A DNA stretch of 32,905 bases, taken from the NCBI GenBank assembly GCA_014730295.1, contig WJIN01000179.1, positions 1-32,905 on the forward strand, read 5' to 3'. Source of the stretch: Promethearchaeota archaeon (lineage in GTDB: Archaea; Asgardarchaeota; Lokiarchaeia; Sigynarchaeales; SOKP01). A model generated the notes under the pieces. It did not search any database. It was not told where the DNA came from and saw nothing but the letters and a program-made list of their open reading frames with translations. How positions within the stretch are numbered: the first letter of the stretch is position 1; every line of letters begins with the position of its first letter. The position numbers and the translations under genes were made by a program. Positions 8,384-16,203 of the stretch are shown one piece after another.

Positions 8384-10426
8384 TTAATCAGATTCATCCT
8401 TTTGGAGGTTTTTAAGTACTAGCATCTCGATAAGTTGATTAATACGTGGTACCATAGCAGAGGGATTGGGTAAATCTCCTTCAGAAAGAAGACAGTTTTC
8501 GAATAATTGAATCACGATGGGTTTAATCATTTTATTATCATTGTTTTCGTTATAGACCTGAATCAAGTTCTGAATAATCGGATGATTTGGATTGAACTCA
8601 AGAATCTTCTTAGGAATGTTGGATTTTTCTCCAGAGAAGGTCTGTGTCCAATAACGCATTGCTCGTTGCTGACTCGAAGTTGGACCTCCCGCAGGATTAG
8701 CCAATCGACAAGGACTACCGTATAATTTATCTGAAGTTTTTGCCTCAACTATCTTATCTTCTAATATTGATTCTACATAATCCAAGAATGATTTCACTTC
8801 CTCGGAAACTTTCTTTTCGTTTTCTTTTTCCTCTTCCTTCTCTTCACCTTCTTTTTCCTCTTTTTCAGCCACATCTATCGGAGAGAACTGAATATATTCC
8901 ATTTCTTTCTCTTCTCCTTCACCTTTTTCTATTTTATAATCGTTCATATTCATCATCAAGAAATTATCGACGGGTTGGTCAAAAAGGATTACTTCGAGAT
9001 CATTTTCCCTATAATATCCAAGGTGGGGCGACATCTTCATTGTCTCTAAATCTTCTCCAACTAAATAGAATATTTTTTCTTGATCCTCCTTCATTCGATC
9101 AACATACTCTTGTAAACTAATCAGTTCATCATCCTTGGTCTTTGAGGTTTTCACACGGATTAAATCTTTAAGTTTGTCCTTACGTGCGACATCTGAGATT
9201 ATCCCTTCCTTGATAAAATGGTTAAATTCATTCCAAAAGGTCATATATTTTTCTTTATCTTTTTCTGCAAGATCCTTCAATTCTCGGATAAGTTTTTTTA
9301 CAATCAAGCCGCTCATCTTCATCATTAACCTATTCGACTGGATAGTCTCTCTGGAGATATTTAATGGGATATCTTCAGATTCGAGAACACCCTTCACAAA
9401 TCTCATCCACTGTGGAACAAGCTCCTTACAATTTTGCATTATCATCACATTCTTGGAATATAATGCTAATCCGTAGTCGGTTTCTGGTTGGAGAATGTCT
9501 TGTGAAGGAGATTCAGGAATATAGAGAATAGAGCGAAATCGTACGCGACCACTCACTTGATAATTGATAACGTGTAAGTAATCATCATATCGATTTGATA
9601 TATAGTGGTAGAATTCCTTATACTCCTCTTCGGTGATCTCATCTTTCTTTTTCTTCCATATTGGCTCGACTTGATTAACTGGCTCCTTTTCTTCTCCTTC
9701 TTCTTCCTCTATTTCTTCTTCCTCCTCTTCTTTCTCCTCAACTTTTATTTTCCCAGTTTCGGGAGTTGTACCTTCTTCGAGTTCATAAATATAGATTGGA
9801 AAGGGTACAAAGTTTGAATATTTCTTTATGATTCTCTGAAGGCGAAACTCGTTTAAATATTCCTCCTCTTCTTCATTTAAGTATAGAATAACATCCGTTC
9901 CCCTTTTTTCCTTTTCTACTGTTTTGATGTTAAACTTCCCTGTTCCATCGGATTCCCATTCATAAGCATCCTCTTCTTTTAAATAGGATTTGGTTCGCAC
10001 CTTTACATTATTTGCGATCATAAATACAGAATAAAATCCGATTCCAAATTGTCCGATTATATCTAAGTCTACCGTTTTTTCTTCCTTATCTCTCATTTCT
10101 TGTAGCTTTTTAATGAATTTCTCTGTACCGCTTCCCGCTATCGTGCCTAAATCATTAATGAGCTCATTCTTGCCCATCCCAACTCCATAGTCTCGTACCG
10201 TGATCGTGTGCTCATCTGGATTAAAATAGATTTCAATACGCAACTCTTCATCGGGATCTTCGATATCTCTATTCGTTAATAGAATAAATTTAATTTTCTT
10301 AAGCGCGTCCACCGCATTGCTGACCAACTCTCTCAGAAATATCTCTTTATGTTTGTATAAGGACTTGCTTAAGATATCAAGTAATTTTTTAATTTCCGCT
10401 TGAAATTCATATTCTTGCTCGCTCAT
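8384..10426 (-). CDS. htpG: Hsp90-family molecular chaperone
   Basis: This 680-residue Hsp90/HtpG is an ATP-driven cytosolic chaperone dimer. The GHKL ATPase domain has E33, N37 and D40 (FLRELVSNAVDAL), D79-x-G-x-G (DYGVGM), TIAGSGT at 95-101 and the glycine-rich lid GQFGIGFYSVF at 125-135. The middle domain begins PIWKKKKDEITEEEY and holds the catalytic-loop arginine R359 in LNISRETIQSN. The C-terminal dimerisation domain includes KLYGSPCRLANPAGG. It carries a Glu/Lys-rich linker at about 217-250 between the first two domains, where bacterial HtpG has almost none, and a second acidic stretch around residues 520-555. It ends KDESD, not MEEVD, so TPR co-chaperones are not predicted. Most archaea lack Hsp90. 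It is monocistronic. Confidence 0.96.
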   Translation of the reverse strand: MSEQEYEFQAEIKKLLDILSKSLYKHKEIFLRELVSNAVDALKKIKFILLTNRDIEDPDEELRIEIYFNPDEHTITVRDYGVGMGKNELINDLGTIAGSGTEKFIKKLQEMRDKEEKTVDLDIIGQFGIGFYSVFMIANNVKVRTKSYLKEEDAYEWESDGTGKFNIKTVEKEKRGTDVILYLNEEEEEYLNEFRLQRIIKKYSNFVPFPIYIYELEEGTTPETGKIKVEEKEEEEEEIEEEEGEEKEPVNQVEPIWKKKKDEITEEEYKEFYHYISNRYDDYLHVINYQVSGRVRFRSILYIPESPSQDILQPETDYGLALYSKNVMIMQNCKELVPQWMRFVKGVLESEDIPLNISRETIQSNRLMMKMSGLIVKKLIRELKDLAEKDKEKYMTFWNEFNHFIKEGIISDVARKDKLKDLIRVKTSKTKDDELISLQEYVDRMKEDQEKIFYLVGEDLETMKMSPHLGYYRENDLEVILFDQPVDNFLMMNMNDYKIEKGEGEEKEMEYIQFSPIDVAEKEEKEGEEKEEEKENEKKVSEEVKSFLDYVESILEDKIVEAKTSDKLYGSPCRLANPAGGPTSSQQRAMRYWTQTFSGEKSNIPKKILEFNPNHPIIQNLIQVYNENNDNKMIKPIVIQLFENCLLSEGDLPNPSAMVPRINQLIEMLVLKNLQKDESD

Positions 10427-10581
10427 ATATAGAAAAATTAAATTTGATTTTTAAAAATTATTTTAATATTTTTAAATCAAGCTACAAAAACAACCCGATT
10501 ATCAATCAGATAATAGATAATTTTATAGAAATAGAAAATTCATTAATCTTTAACTAACACTATTAGAAGATATGATTTGAA

Positions 10582-11055
10582 ATGGGATTCAAAGAACGAA
10601 CAAATAATTTTGTAAATAGTATTCCAACTTTGGAGAAAACTAAAGCTATAAAATATATTTTCCTCGGATTATTGTTAATAATTATCTTTGGATTGATAGC
10701 GGGTATAAGCTCTTCAATCGCTAACGAGGCAGGAAATTGGAAAACGATGGCTGATAATATAGCTCAAATACAATTGAGTGAAGGAATTATTAATAATACT
10801 CAGTATAATAATATTAGAATAAGTAATTGGCAAATTTGGCATGCATTGCAACTCCAGGAGACTATTTTAGCTAATATAGCTAAAGTAGGTGTAGATATTG
10901 GTTTGATATTAATTTCTATGGGATTTATAAGCTTTGCAGTTAATGAAAATTTAGATCCTCGAACAAGGTTTATTTCTCTGATACTCTCTGGAGTTATACT
11001 CTTAGTAATTCTATTCACTACATTGTTTACTAGTATTTCCCTTACAATCGCATAA
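10582..11055 (+). CDS. Small membrane protein of unknown function
   Basis: This 157-residue protein has three clear hydrophobic helices: about 24-46, 100-118 and 132-154. A hydrophilic stretch of about 50 residues lies between the first and second and contains an NNT sequon. The N-terminus is basic and probably cytoplasmic, which places the 47-99 loop outside. I recognise no family. It is divergent from the Hsp90 gene across a 155-base AT-rich gap and convergent with the flavoprotein pair, so it is transcribed alone. It is followed by a T10 run. Confidence 0.65.
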   Translation: MGFKERTNNFVNSIPTLEKTKAIKYIFLGLLLIIIFGLIAGISSSIANEAGNWKTMADNIAQIQLSEGIINNTQYNNIRISNWQIWHALQLQETILANIAKVGVDIGLILISMGFISFAVNENLDPRTRFISLILSGVILLVILFTTLFTSISLTIA

Positions 11056-11059
11056 ATCT

Positions 11060-11082
11060 ATTAAAATTTTTTTTTTCCTACT
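11060..11082 (+). terminator. Poly-T terminator
   Basis: Ten consecutive T residues (11067-11076) begin about 11 bases after the stop of the small membrane protein and lie between two convergent genes. They fit an archaeal U-tract terminator for the plus strand. Confidence 0.5.
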
Positions 11083-11109
11083 ATTAATATATTCTAATTA
11101 AAAGAGAAA

Positions 11110-11790
11110 TCAATCTAAGAATGGTTTGTTTTTGAGGTTAAATACGTTTCTATTTTTCAGTGCTCTCCATCGCCATCCCAGGTTAGCAAACAGTTTAAAC
11201 ATTCCCATCGGAATAGTTTGTTCGGATACCAATTCCTTTGCCTCTTGGGAGATTGGGTTATCATCAGATAAATCCCTACCAGCCATTTTTAAGCCTTTTT
11301 TAAGAGATTCAATCATTCTCCCTATTTCCTCGAGATCACGACCATGAATGACCTCACCACCTCCAAATTGTAAGCCTCCTTTCCATTGAAAGCCCATATC
11401 CTCCGCAAAATTCTTACAAATTTTCATAGCAAGATCGATTTGAGAAGCCTCGGGAAAGCCTGAATTGGAGATCGCTATAAGACTTTTATTCTGCGGCTCG
11501 TGTAGATTATCCTTTTTTTCATAAATAATCTCCATGAATTTAATCACCGGTGCGGGCAAATGGTCAACATACAATGGAAATGAGATGATAATTAGATCTG
11601 TCTTGTTTATTACATCAAATATATAATCGCGTTTTTCTTCTCCCACAACCAGTCGATGGGTATATTCTTTTGTCAGTGAAAATTTCTCATTATTCATCTG
11701 TCTCCATAAAAACATTCCCAAAGATTCAGATGTGCTATTAGCTGCCCTAGGGCTTCCTATTAACAATAAAATCTCTCGTCTATCGCTCAT
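11110..11790 (-). CDS. Flavodoxin-fold NAD(P)H-dependent oxidoreductase
   Basis: This 226-residue protein has a flavodoxin fold. LLLIGSPRAANSTSESLG is the phosphate-binding loop for FMN. DLIIISFPLYVDHLPAPVIKFME is the second flavin-contact loop, and SLIAISNSGFPEAS is the third strand and loop. It has no cysteine cluster and no transmembrane helix, so it is cytosolic. The start overlaps the upstream gene by four bases (ATGA), and a strong Shine-Dalgarno (AAGGAGGTT, minus strand of 11802-11810) lies inside that gene, so translation of the two is coupled. It is likely a reductase partner of the Cys-rich flavoprotein encoded just before it. The natural substrate is unknown. Confidence 0.85.
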   Translation of the reverse strand: MSDRREILLLIGSPRAANSTSESLGMFLWRQMNNEKFSLTKEYTHRLVVGEEKRDYIFDVINKTDLIIISFPLYVDHLPAPVIKFMEIIYEKKDNLHEPQNKSLIAISNSGFPEASQIDLAMKICKNFAEDMGFQWKGGLQFGGGEVIHGRDLEEIGRMIESLKKGLKMAGRDLSDDNPISQEAKELVSEQTIPMGMFKLFANLGWRWRALKNRNVFNLKNKPFLD

Positions 11791-12362
11791 AGCCTGTTCT
11801 TAACCTCCTTTATAGTATTTTGAAGCTGTGTTTTGAATTTTGAGAGATCCCCATTCTGAGTAAAGACAAGTGCATGAAAGATATCCCCCTCCATATTTAA
11901 AGCGTTTCGCTGAGTCAGTTCTTTGAATATGCCTTCCTTTTCCTTATCAATATGGTTCAAATATCCTATAAAAATTTTAGAGGCAATCTTCTCATATCTC
12001 TGCTTATGATGAATCTCCCCATTTACTTCCTTGAAAAATGGCAAAATATTAGGGATAAATCTATCGACTGCTTTTTTGAGTTCATAAGAATAGCCTCCGA
12101 ATGTGATGGGAGTTATAAGAATAATCAGATCGTTATTGACCATTTGTTTGGTTATTTCTCGTCCAAAATCATCGATTCGGCATATTCCAGGAGTTTTTAA
12201 CCAGCAATCGAAACATCCTTGACAAGGTGTAATTTGTTTGTCTGCAAGAAGGATATAAGTTGTTTCACTCTGAATTTCCTTCAGAAATTCCTTCACAATT
12301 GAATAAATTTCCTCTTGAATGGGGTTCTTCGGTTTGGAACCGTCTAATATTAAGGTTTTCAT
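11787..12362 (-). CDS. Iron-sulfur-flavoprotein-like NADPH-dependent FMN reductase
   Basis: This 191-residue flavodoxin-fold protein begins MKTLILDGSKPKN, a shortened FMN phosphate loop. It then has PCQGCFDCWLKTPGICRIDD, with C47, C50, C53 and C61. This C-x2-C-x2-C-x7-C block is typical of the iron-sulfur flavoprotein / NADPH-dependent FMN reductase family. In some members it holds a [4Fe-4S] cluster and in many it does not. LIILITPITFGGYSYELKKAVDR is the second flavin loop. It is first gene of a two-gene operon with the flavodoxin-fold oxidoreductase. Together they could form a small cytosolic electron-transfer pair, which is inference. Confidence 0.85.
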   Translation of the reverse strand: MKTLILDGSKPKNPIQEEIYSIVKEFLKEIQSETTYILLADKQITPCQGCFDCWLKTPGICRIDDFGREITKQMVNNDLIILITPITFGGYSYELKKAVDRFIPNILPFFKEVNGEIHHKQRYEKIASKIFIGYLNHIDKEKEGIFKELTQRNALNMEGDIFHALVFTQNGDLSKFKTQLQNTIKEVKNRL

Positions 12363-12571
12363 TTTTTTACTAAATTGTAATTTTACCTACTAACTAAATG
12401 AAGTATTTGTCTTTTATTAAAAGATGGGAGACCATTGCTTAAGAATCTCATAAAAATTTTAGAAAAACCTAATCTCTATAGTGCTCTTTAGAATTGATGA
12501 AAACCTCTAAGCATAAACTATAAAATATGAAACATATAATTTCAACTAAGCAACTAAAATAGTTATGGTTA

Positions 12572-13777
12572 ATGAAGAAAATGGAAAACCCAATTAACGT
12601 ATTCCAACTGAAAGGTTCTGAGTATGAAATGGGAGTTAAACAAGGAACTTATTTTAAACATGAGATTAACGAGTTATATATGAAACTCACGTCTTCAGAA
12701 GAATTTTTAGCATTAAAACCATTCCTTATTCCTACATTCTTGTATAAAGGTTTGGCAACGATTATATCTTCGGGAATGATTAAAGGTTCAATACAAGAAC
12801 ATTTTCCCTCTCAATGGAGATTTCTGGAAGGTTTAACTGAAGGTGCGGATATCTCACTTAGAAAACTTCTATTTTTGCAAGCTATTGATGCGCTTGGGAC
12901 CCAAATTACCAATTATAAAATAGAAGAGAATATCTCAACATCCTTTAATCATTGTAGTGCGGTTGGCGTAGTCGGATCCAAGAGTAGAACGGGGGGAGTC
13001 TTAATGGTTAAGAATTGGGATGGTCCGGAATTTCTGGCTGAGTATACCATATTTAGAAGTATCACCCCTTCGGGAGAACGATTCTCAACAATCGGTTCGG
13101 GAGTAGCTGGGCTGGTCGGAATTAATAATGGGATGAACGAAAAAGGACTTTCTATAGTATATAATTATGCATACCCAAAAGACATCGGAGATAAGGGCGT
13201 TCCCGCTATGATAATTATCAGAGAAGCATTAGAAACTTGTACCACAGTGAAGGAAACTATAGCCCTTTTTAAGAAATATCCTCGAATCGGTGGATCGAAT
13301 GTAATGGTCGCAGATAAAGAAGGAGATTTAGCGGTCTTGGAGATTGGACCCTCTAATGTAGAAGTTCGCCGTGAAGGCGATGATGAAGAAAAGGATTGGC
13401 TAGTATGTACTAATCATTATCTCACTCCCGCTATGAAAAAATTAGAAGTCTCCCGGGATGCAGTATACAACGAGAATGCTGCCGAAGCGTTTCGTGGAAA
13501 ACTAGTCCATAAAACTTCGCTCCTACGATATCAAAATGCGCGTGAGATTTTGAAAAATGATTCTCCGGAACAAATTTCCTTAGATTTTCTTAATAATAAA
13601 ATTCAATGCAGCCATGGGAGTGAAAATAAACCATCGGAATTTACCTTCTGTAATCACGGGGTAATAATCTCCACTGGGTTTGGGGTAATGTTAGATGTGG
13701 ATAATGAGCAATTTTATGCCGCTCTTGGAAAACCCTGCAAAGAAAAGATGCAAAATTTAAGTAAGATAATGCAATGA
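12572..13777 (+). CDS. C45-family-like Ntn hydrolase (acyl-CoA:6-APA acyltransferase type)
   Basis: This 401-residue protein resembles the choloylglycine hydrolase / peptidase C45 group of N-terminal nucleophile hydrolases. The probable nucleophile is C128 (NHCSAVGVV), which becomes N-terminal after autocleavage between H127 and C128. It is followed by VKNWDGP (N148, W149, D150) and LVGINNGMNEKGLSI, the standard second block. The end (FCNHGVIISTGFGVMLDVD) matches the C-terminal strand region of the family. The N-terminal FQLKGSEYEMGVKQG is the usual start of the propeptide domain. There is no signal peptide, so it acts on amide bonds in the cytoplasm or makes amides by acyl transfer. The substrate cannot be predicted. 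Monocistronic. Confidence 0.85.
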   Translation: MKKMENPINVFQLKGSEYEMGVKQGTYFKHEINELYMKLTSSEEFLALKPFLIPTFLYKGLATIISSGMIKGSIQEHFPSQWRFLEGLTEGADISLRKLLFLQAIDALGTQITNYKIEENISTSFNHCSAVGVVGSKSRTGGVLMVKNWDGPEFLAEYTIFRSITPSGERFSTIGSGVAGLVGINNGMNEKGLSIVYNYAYPKDIGDKGVPAMIIIREALETCTTVKETIALFKKYPRIGGSNVMVADKEGDLAVLEIGPSNVEVRREGDDEEKDWLVCTNHYLTPAMKKLEVSRDAVYNENAAEAFRGKLVHKTSLLRYQNAREILKNDSPEQISLDFLNNKIQCSHGSENKPSEFTFCNHGVIISTGFGVMLDVDNEQFYAALGKPCKEKMQNLSKIMQ

Positions 13778-13787
13778 GATAAAATTA

Positions 13788-13812
13788 CCTTTCTTTAATT
13801 TTTATTTATTTA
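13788..13812 (+). terminator. T-rich terminator after the Ntn hydrolase gene
   Basis: A T-rich stretch (CTTTCTTTAATTTTTATTTA) starts about ten bases after the stop, between convergent genes. Archaeal U-tract terminators look like this; there is no hairpin. Confidence 0.35.
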
Positions 13813-13869
13813 ACATCATAAGAATTTTCTAATGATTCTACGAATTCTATTATCTGATAAAATGCTGAC

Positions 13870-14121
13870 TTATAATGATTCATTATGCATATTCCTCCCT
13901 GAATTTTTTAACTCATCATGGAGTTTGTGCATATTAATAATTATTTCTTTCCGAGTCAATTCAGGATTTTTTTGTTTTTCTCGCTTAATAGATTCCTGCA
14001 AATTAAATTCATAAATTTCGAGAAACATTTCTTCTAAATCCTTCAGAGAGGTTTTTTCCATTAGTAAAATACTACCTTCAAAATCTCTTATTTGTTTTCT
14101 AATTTTTATCTTACTTTTCAA
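13870..14121 (-). CDS. Small charged helical protein, unknown
   Basis: This is an 83-residue protein if the TTG at 14121 is used, or 63 residues from the ATG at 14061 (MEKTSLKDLEEMFLE). The composition is highly charged and helical (EFNLQESIKREKQKNPELTR, then KEIIINMHKLHDELK), which suggests a coiled coil or a small DNA- or protein-binding helical bundle. The opposite-strand frame here has unlikely composition, which favours this strand. I recognise no family. It lies between the Ntn hydrolase and the kinase gene and may be cotranscribed with the kinase, which is about 95 bases upstream on the same strand. Start and reality are both uncertain. Confidence 0.5.
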   Translation of the reverse strand: MKSKIKIRKQIRDFEGSILLMEKTSLKDLEEMFLEIYEFNLQESIKREKQKNPELTRKEIIINMHKLHDELKNSGRNMHNESL

Positions 14122-14216
14122 ATCTCACACCAATATCTCTATGATGAAGGATTTCACACTACATCGTTTTTCTTACATATATTAATAATTTTATAAATAT
14201 ATAAAATCTAACTTAC

Positions 14217-14723
14217 TTATTTTAACCTTTTTATGATAATATTAATGATTTTAAAGGGAGATAAACCTTCACACTCCACAGTTATTTCAGCATACTTTTT
14301 ATAGAGCGCTATTCTCTCTTGATATAATTCGGGGAGAGAAAATGATTTCAATCCAACAATTCCTCTAGATTCTTTGTTATTTAATCGTTCTCTTAGAACT
14401 TTTAAAGGCAAATCTAAAAATATAATAGTTGAAATCTGATTTAGTTTTTTCATTACTGTCTTAGAATAGATTACAGAACCACCCGGAGAAATAACACAAT
14501 TTTGCAAAGGAAGTAATTCTAAAATCGTTTCTTCCTCAATTTCACAGAATTTTTCATTACCTTCGGTATCTATGATATCTTGGAGGTTCCTCCCTTCTTT
14601 CTGTTCGATATAATCATCAATATCGATGAAATTGAAGTTTAGTTCATCTGCCAGTAATTTGCCGATAGTTGATTTTCCCGATCCCGGCATTCCAATAAGG
14701 GTGATATTTTCAAACCTTTTCAT
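14217..14723 (-). CDS. Shikimate-kinase-like P-loop kinase
   Basis: This protein of about 168 residues has the AroK/AroL fold. The P-loop is LIGMPGSGKSTIG, the shikimate-site acidic motif is FIDIDDYI, there is an ISPGGSVIY block in place of the usual GGG, and the lid and C-terminal region read LNNKESRGIVG and LYQERIALYKKYAEITVE. I chose ATG 14723 (MKRFENITLIG) over GTG 14735 because kinases of this family begin directly with the first strand. Two oddities stand out. Archaea normally use an unrelated GHMP-type shikimate kinase. Also, the conserved arginine of the GE..FR..E substrate motif is a cysteine (EKFCEIEEE). It may be a true shikimate kinase acquired from bacteria or a relative with another substrate. 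Confidence 0.82.
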   Translation of the reverse strand: MKRFENITLIGMPGSGKSTIGKLLADELNFNFIDIDDYIEQKEGRNLQDIIDTEGNEKFCEIEEETILELLPLQNCVISPGGSVIYSKTVMKKLNQISTIIFLDLPLKVLRERLNNKESRGIVGLKSFSLPELYQERIALYKKYAEITVECEGLSPFKIINIIIKRLK

Positions 14724-14780
14724 ATCTCTTCTCACACATATTGATATCTTAGTATAGGTTTACAAAAGGGGGAAAAATGG

Positions 14781-14810
14781 CTTAAATAGTTCCATAATAC
14801 TTATATATTC
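14781..14810 (+). promoter_or_regulatory. Candidate TATA elements for the SCP2 operon
   Basis: Two AT-rich archaeal TATA-like stretches lie upstream of the SCP2 gene: CTTAAATAG at 14781-14789 and TTATATATTC at 14801-14810. If the latter is used, transcription would start near 14830 and leave a leader of about 75 bases. This is a pattern-based call only. Confidence 0.3.
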
Positions 14811-14904
14811 GGTTAGCAAATAAGATTATTATATAATTACGATAAATTGATAGAAAATCATCAAAATATTCTATTGAAAACAATTTTGTGTGAAGGGAAA
14901 AAAA

Positions 14905-15372
14905 ATGGTAAAGTTTGAAGATATAGAGGAAATCGGAAAGAAATGGGCGAATGAATACTGCGAGGCGTTAAATAATAGTGAAGCATACGAAGAGGCAGCA
15001 AAAGGATGGGGTATTGATTTTGATGGCTCGATGTTATTTGTAATGGAACCCTCGGGAGAAATTGAGGAGGGTGTATCAGCATTTTTGGATTTAAAGGATG
15101 GAAAATGTTTGGGAATCCAGATCCTACAACCAGGAGAAGAACCTCCTCGAGATCCCATCATGACCTTAAAGGGCTCATTTCTGTTATGGAAAAAATTAGC
15201 CTTTAAAGAAATTGACCCCATTCAAAGTTTGATGTCTGGGAAATTAAAATTGGAAGGAGAGATGTCCCTCGCGATGCGATATGCCAGAGCCGCTATGGAG
15301 CTTGCCAATGCAACCCAAGATACCGATACGACATTCTTTACAAAATTTGATCTGGGAGAAGAGACTGAATGA
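14905..15372 (+). CDS. SCP2 sterol-binding domain protein
   Basis: This protein of about 155 residues resembles the SCP2 lipid-transfer fold. The central part reads as the family's beta-sheet and pocket: GIDFDGSMLFVMEPSGEIEEG, then AFLDLKDGKCLGIQILQPGE, then DPIMTLKGSFLLWKKLAFKE and IDPIQSLMSGKLKLEGEMS. The 'a.....g.l.l.GD......' SCP2 signature is recognisable in the last of these. The ATG at 14905 is preferred to GTG 14890; it has a weak GAAGGG upstream. It is the first gene of a cluster with an acetoacetate-decarboxylase-family enzyme whose Shine-Dalgarno overlaps this stop codon. The role inferred is carrying or presenting a hydrophobic acyl substrate in the cytosol. Confidence 0.8.
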   Translation: MVKFEDIEEIGKKWANEYCEALNNSEAYEEAAKGWGIDFDGSMLFVMEPSGEIEEGVSAFLDLKDGKCLGIQILQPGEEPPRDPIMTLKGSFLLWKKLAFKEIDPIQSLMSGKLKLEGEMSLAMRYARAAMELANATQDTDTTFFTKFDLGEETE

Positions 15373-15385
15373 GGTGGAAAAGAAT

Positions 15386-16138
15386 ATGACTGATTATGAA
15401 CAGCAGATCGATTATTCAATGCCGCGACAAAACGGATTATTCCCTCCTCCACCGTATGAATATCCTGACATGCGTGCGATAGTGGTCCTCTTTCAATGTA
15501 AGGCGGGAATAAAAGAGAAATATCTCCCTCCAGAACTAGAACCGATTGAATATGGCTTTGATGCGATTTTTATTTCAGACTATCCTGACTCCAGCGTTGG
15601 GCCTTACTTTGAAAATCTTATTGTATTGAACTGCAAATACAAAGACCAACCGGGAGCGTTCGTGTTTAATATCTATGTTACAACAGAAGAGGCATTAACC
15701 GCGGGAAGGGAGATATGGGGATATCCGAAAAAGTTGTGTGATATTAAACTTTCTCAGATTGAAGAGAAGGACGGCAAGAAAAAAGTCTATGGAAGCCTTA
15801 CTAGAAAAGATATCACATTTCTTGAAGTGGAACTCAATGTGTTGGATGATCCTCCAGGTATGGATCCCCAAGGGATGATCGAAAATATGCCGCTTTATAA
15901 TTTAAAGCTAATTCCCGATGTTTCTAGTAATTCCACTCCGGCATTACGGCAATTAACTGAAACGAATATGAAATATAAAGATTTTACTACACAATTTGGA
16001 GCAGAAACAAGCTATATTAAATCCAAATATTCAAAATATGATATATGTCATGAACTTCTCAAGGATGCGAATACAAATTTAGGTGGCTTTTATATTGAAT
16101 GCACTCAAATCCTTCCAAATGGGAAAATTTTGGAATAA
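15386..16138 (+). CDS. Acetoacetate decarboxylase family protein
   Basis: This 250-residue protein has the acetoacetate decarboxylase fold. The Schiff-base lysine region is AGREIWGYPKKLCDIKL. Counting from ATG 15386, the lysines fall at 115 and 116, the same numbers as the catalytic pair in the clostridial enzyme. An upstream in-frame extension of 35 residues exists, but GAGGTGG at 15371-15377 sets the start at 15386 and overlaps the stop of the SCP2 gene. The N-terminal PPPPYEYPDMRAIVVLFQCKAG and QPGAFVFNIYVTTEEALTAG are usual for the family. Real decarboxylases and non-decarboxylating hydratase/aldolase-like members share the motif, so the reaction is open. It sits between a lipid-binding protein and an FAD oxidase. 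Confidence 0.85.
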   Translation: MTDYEQQIDYSMPRQNGLFPPPPYEYPDMRAIVVLFQCKAGIKEKYLPPELEPIEYGFDAIFISDYPDSSVGPYFENLIVLNCKYKDQPGAFVFNIYVTTEEALTAGREIWGYPKKLCDIKLSQIEEKDGKKKVYGSLTRKDITFLEVELNVLDDPPGMDPQGMIENMPLYNLKLIPDVSSNSTPALRQLTETNMKYKDFTTQFGAETSYIKSKYSKYDICHELLKDANTNLGGFYIECTQILPNGKILE

Positions 16139-16176
16139 AACTTAATCCGAAGTTAGTTTTATTGTTTATTTTATAA
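16139..16176 (+). terminator. Possible hairpin plus T-rich attenuator or terminator inside the cluster
   Basis: A short inverted repeat (AACTT-AATCCG-AAGTT, 16139-16154) starts right after the decarboxylase-family stop. It is followed by a T-rich stretch (TAGTTTTATTGTTTATTTTA). It may lower or end transcription before the FAD oxidase gene, so the cluster may be two transcription units. The stem is only five base pairs. Confidence 0.3.
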
Positions 16177-16203
16177 GGTTATACTAATTAATAGGTGAAA
16201 GTT

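Noticed and set aside
8815..8872. TTC/CTT-rich low-complexity DNA that could look like a microsatellite or terminator
   Set aside because: It is the codons of the second acidic stretch of Hsp90 and is explained by coding.
8740..9817. Three plus-strand frames (126, 113 and 70 codons) opposite Hsp90
   Set aside because: They are the complement of Glu/Lys-rich coding sequence and read as runs of Leu, Phe and Ser; Hsp90 on the minus strand is unmistakable.
13832..14014. Plus-strand frame of 60 codons after the Ntn hydrolase
   Set aside because: It overlaps the minus-strand charged helical protein and reads as hydrophobic antisense; no ribosome binding site.
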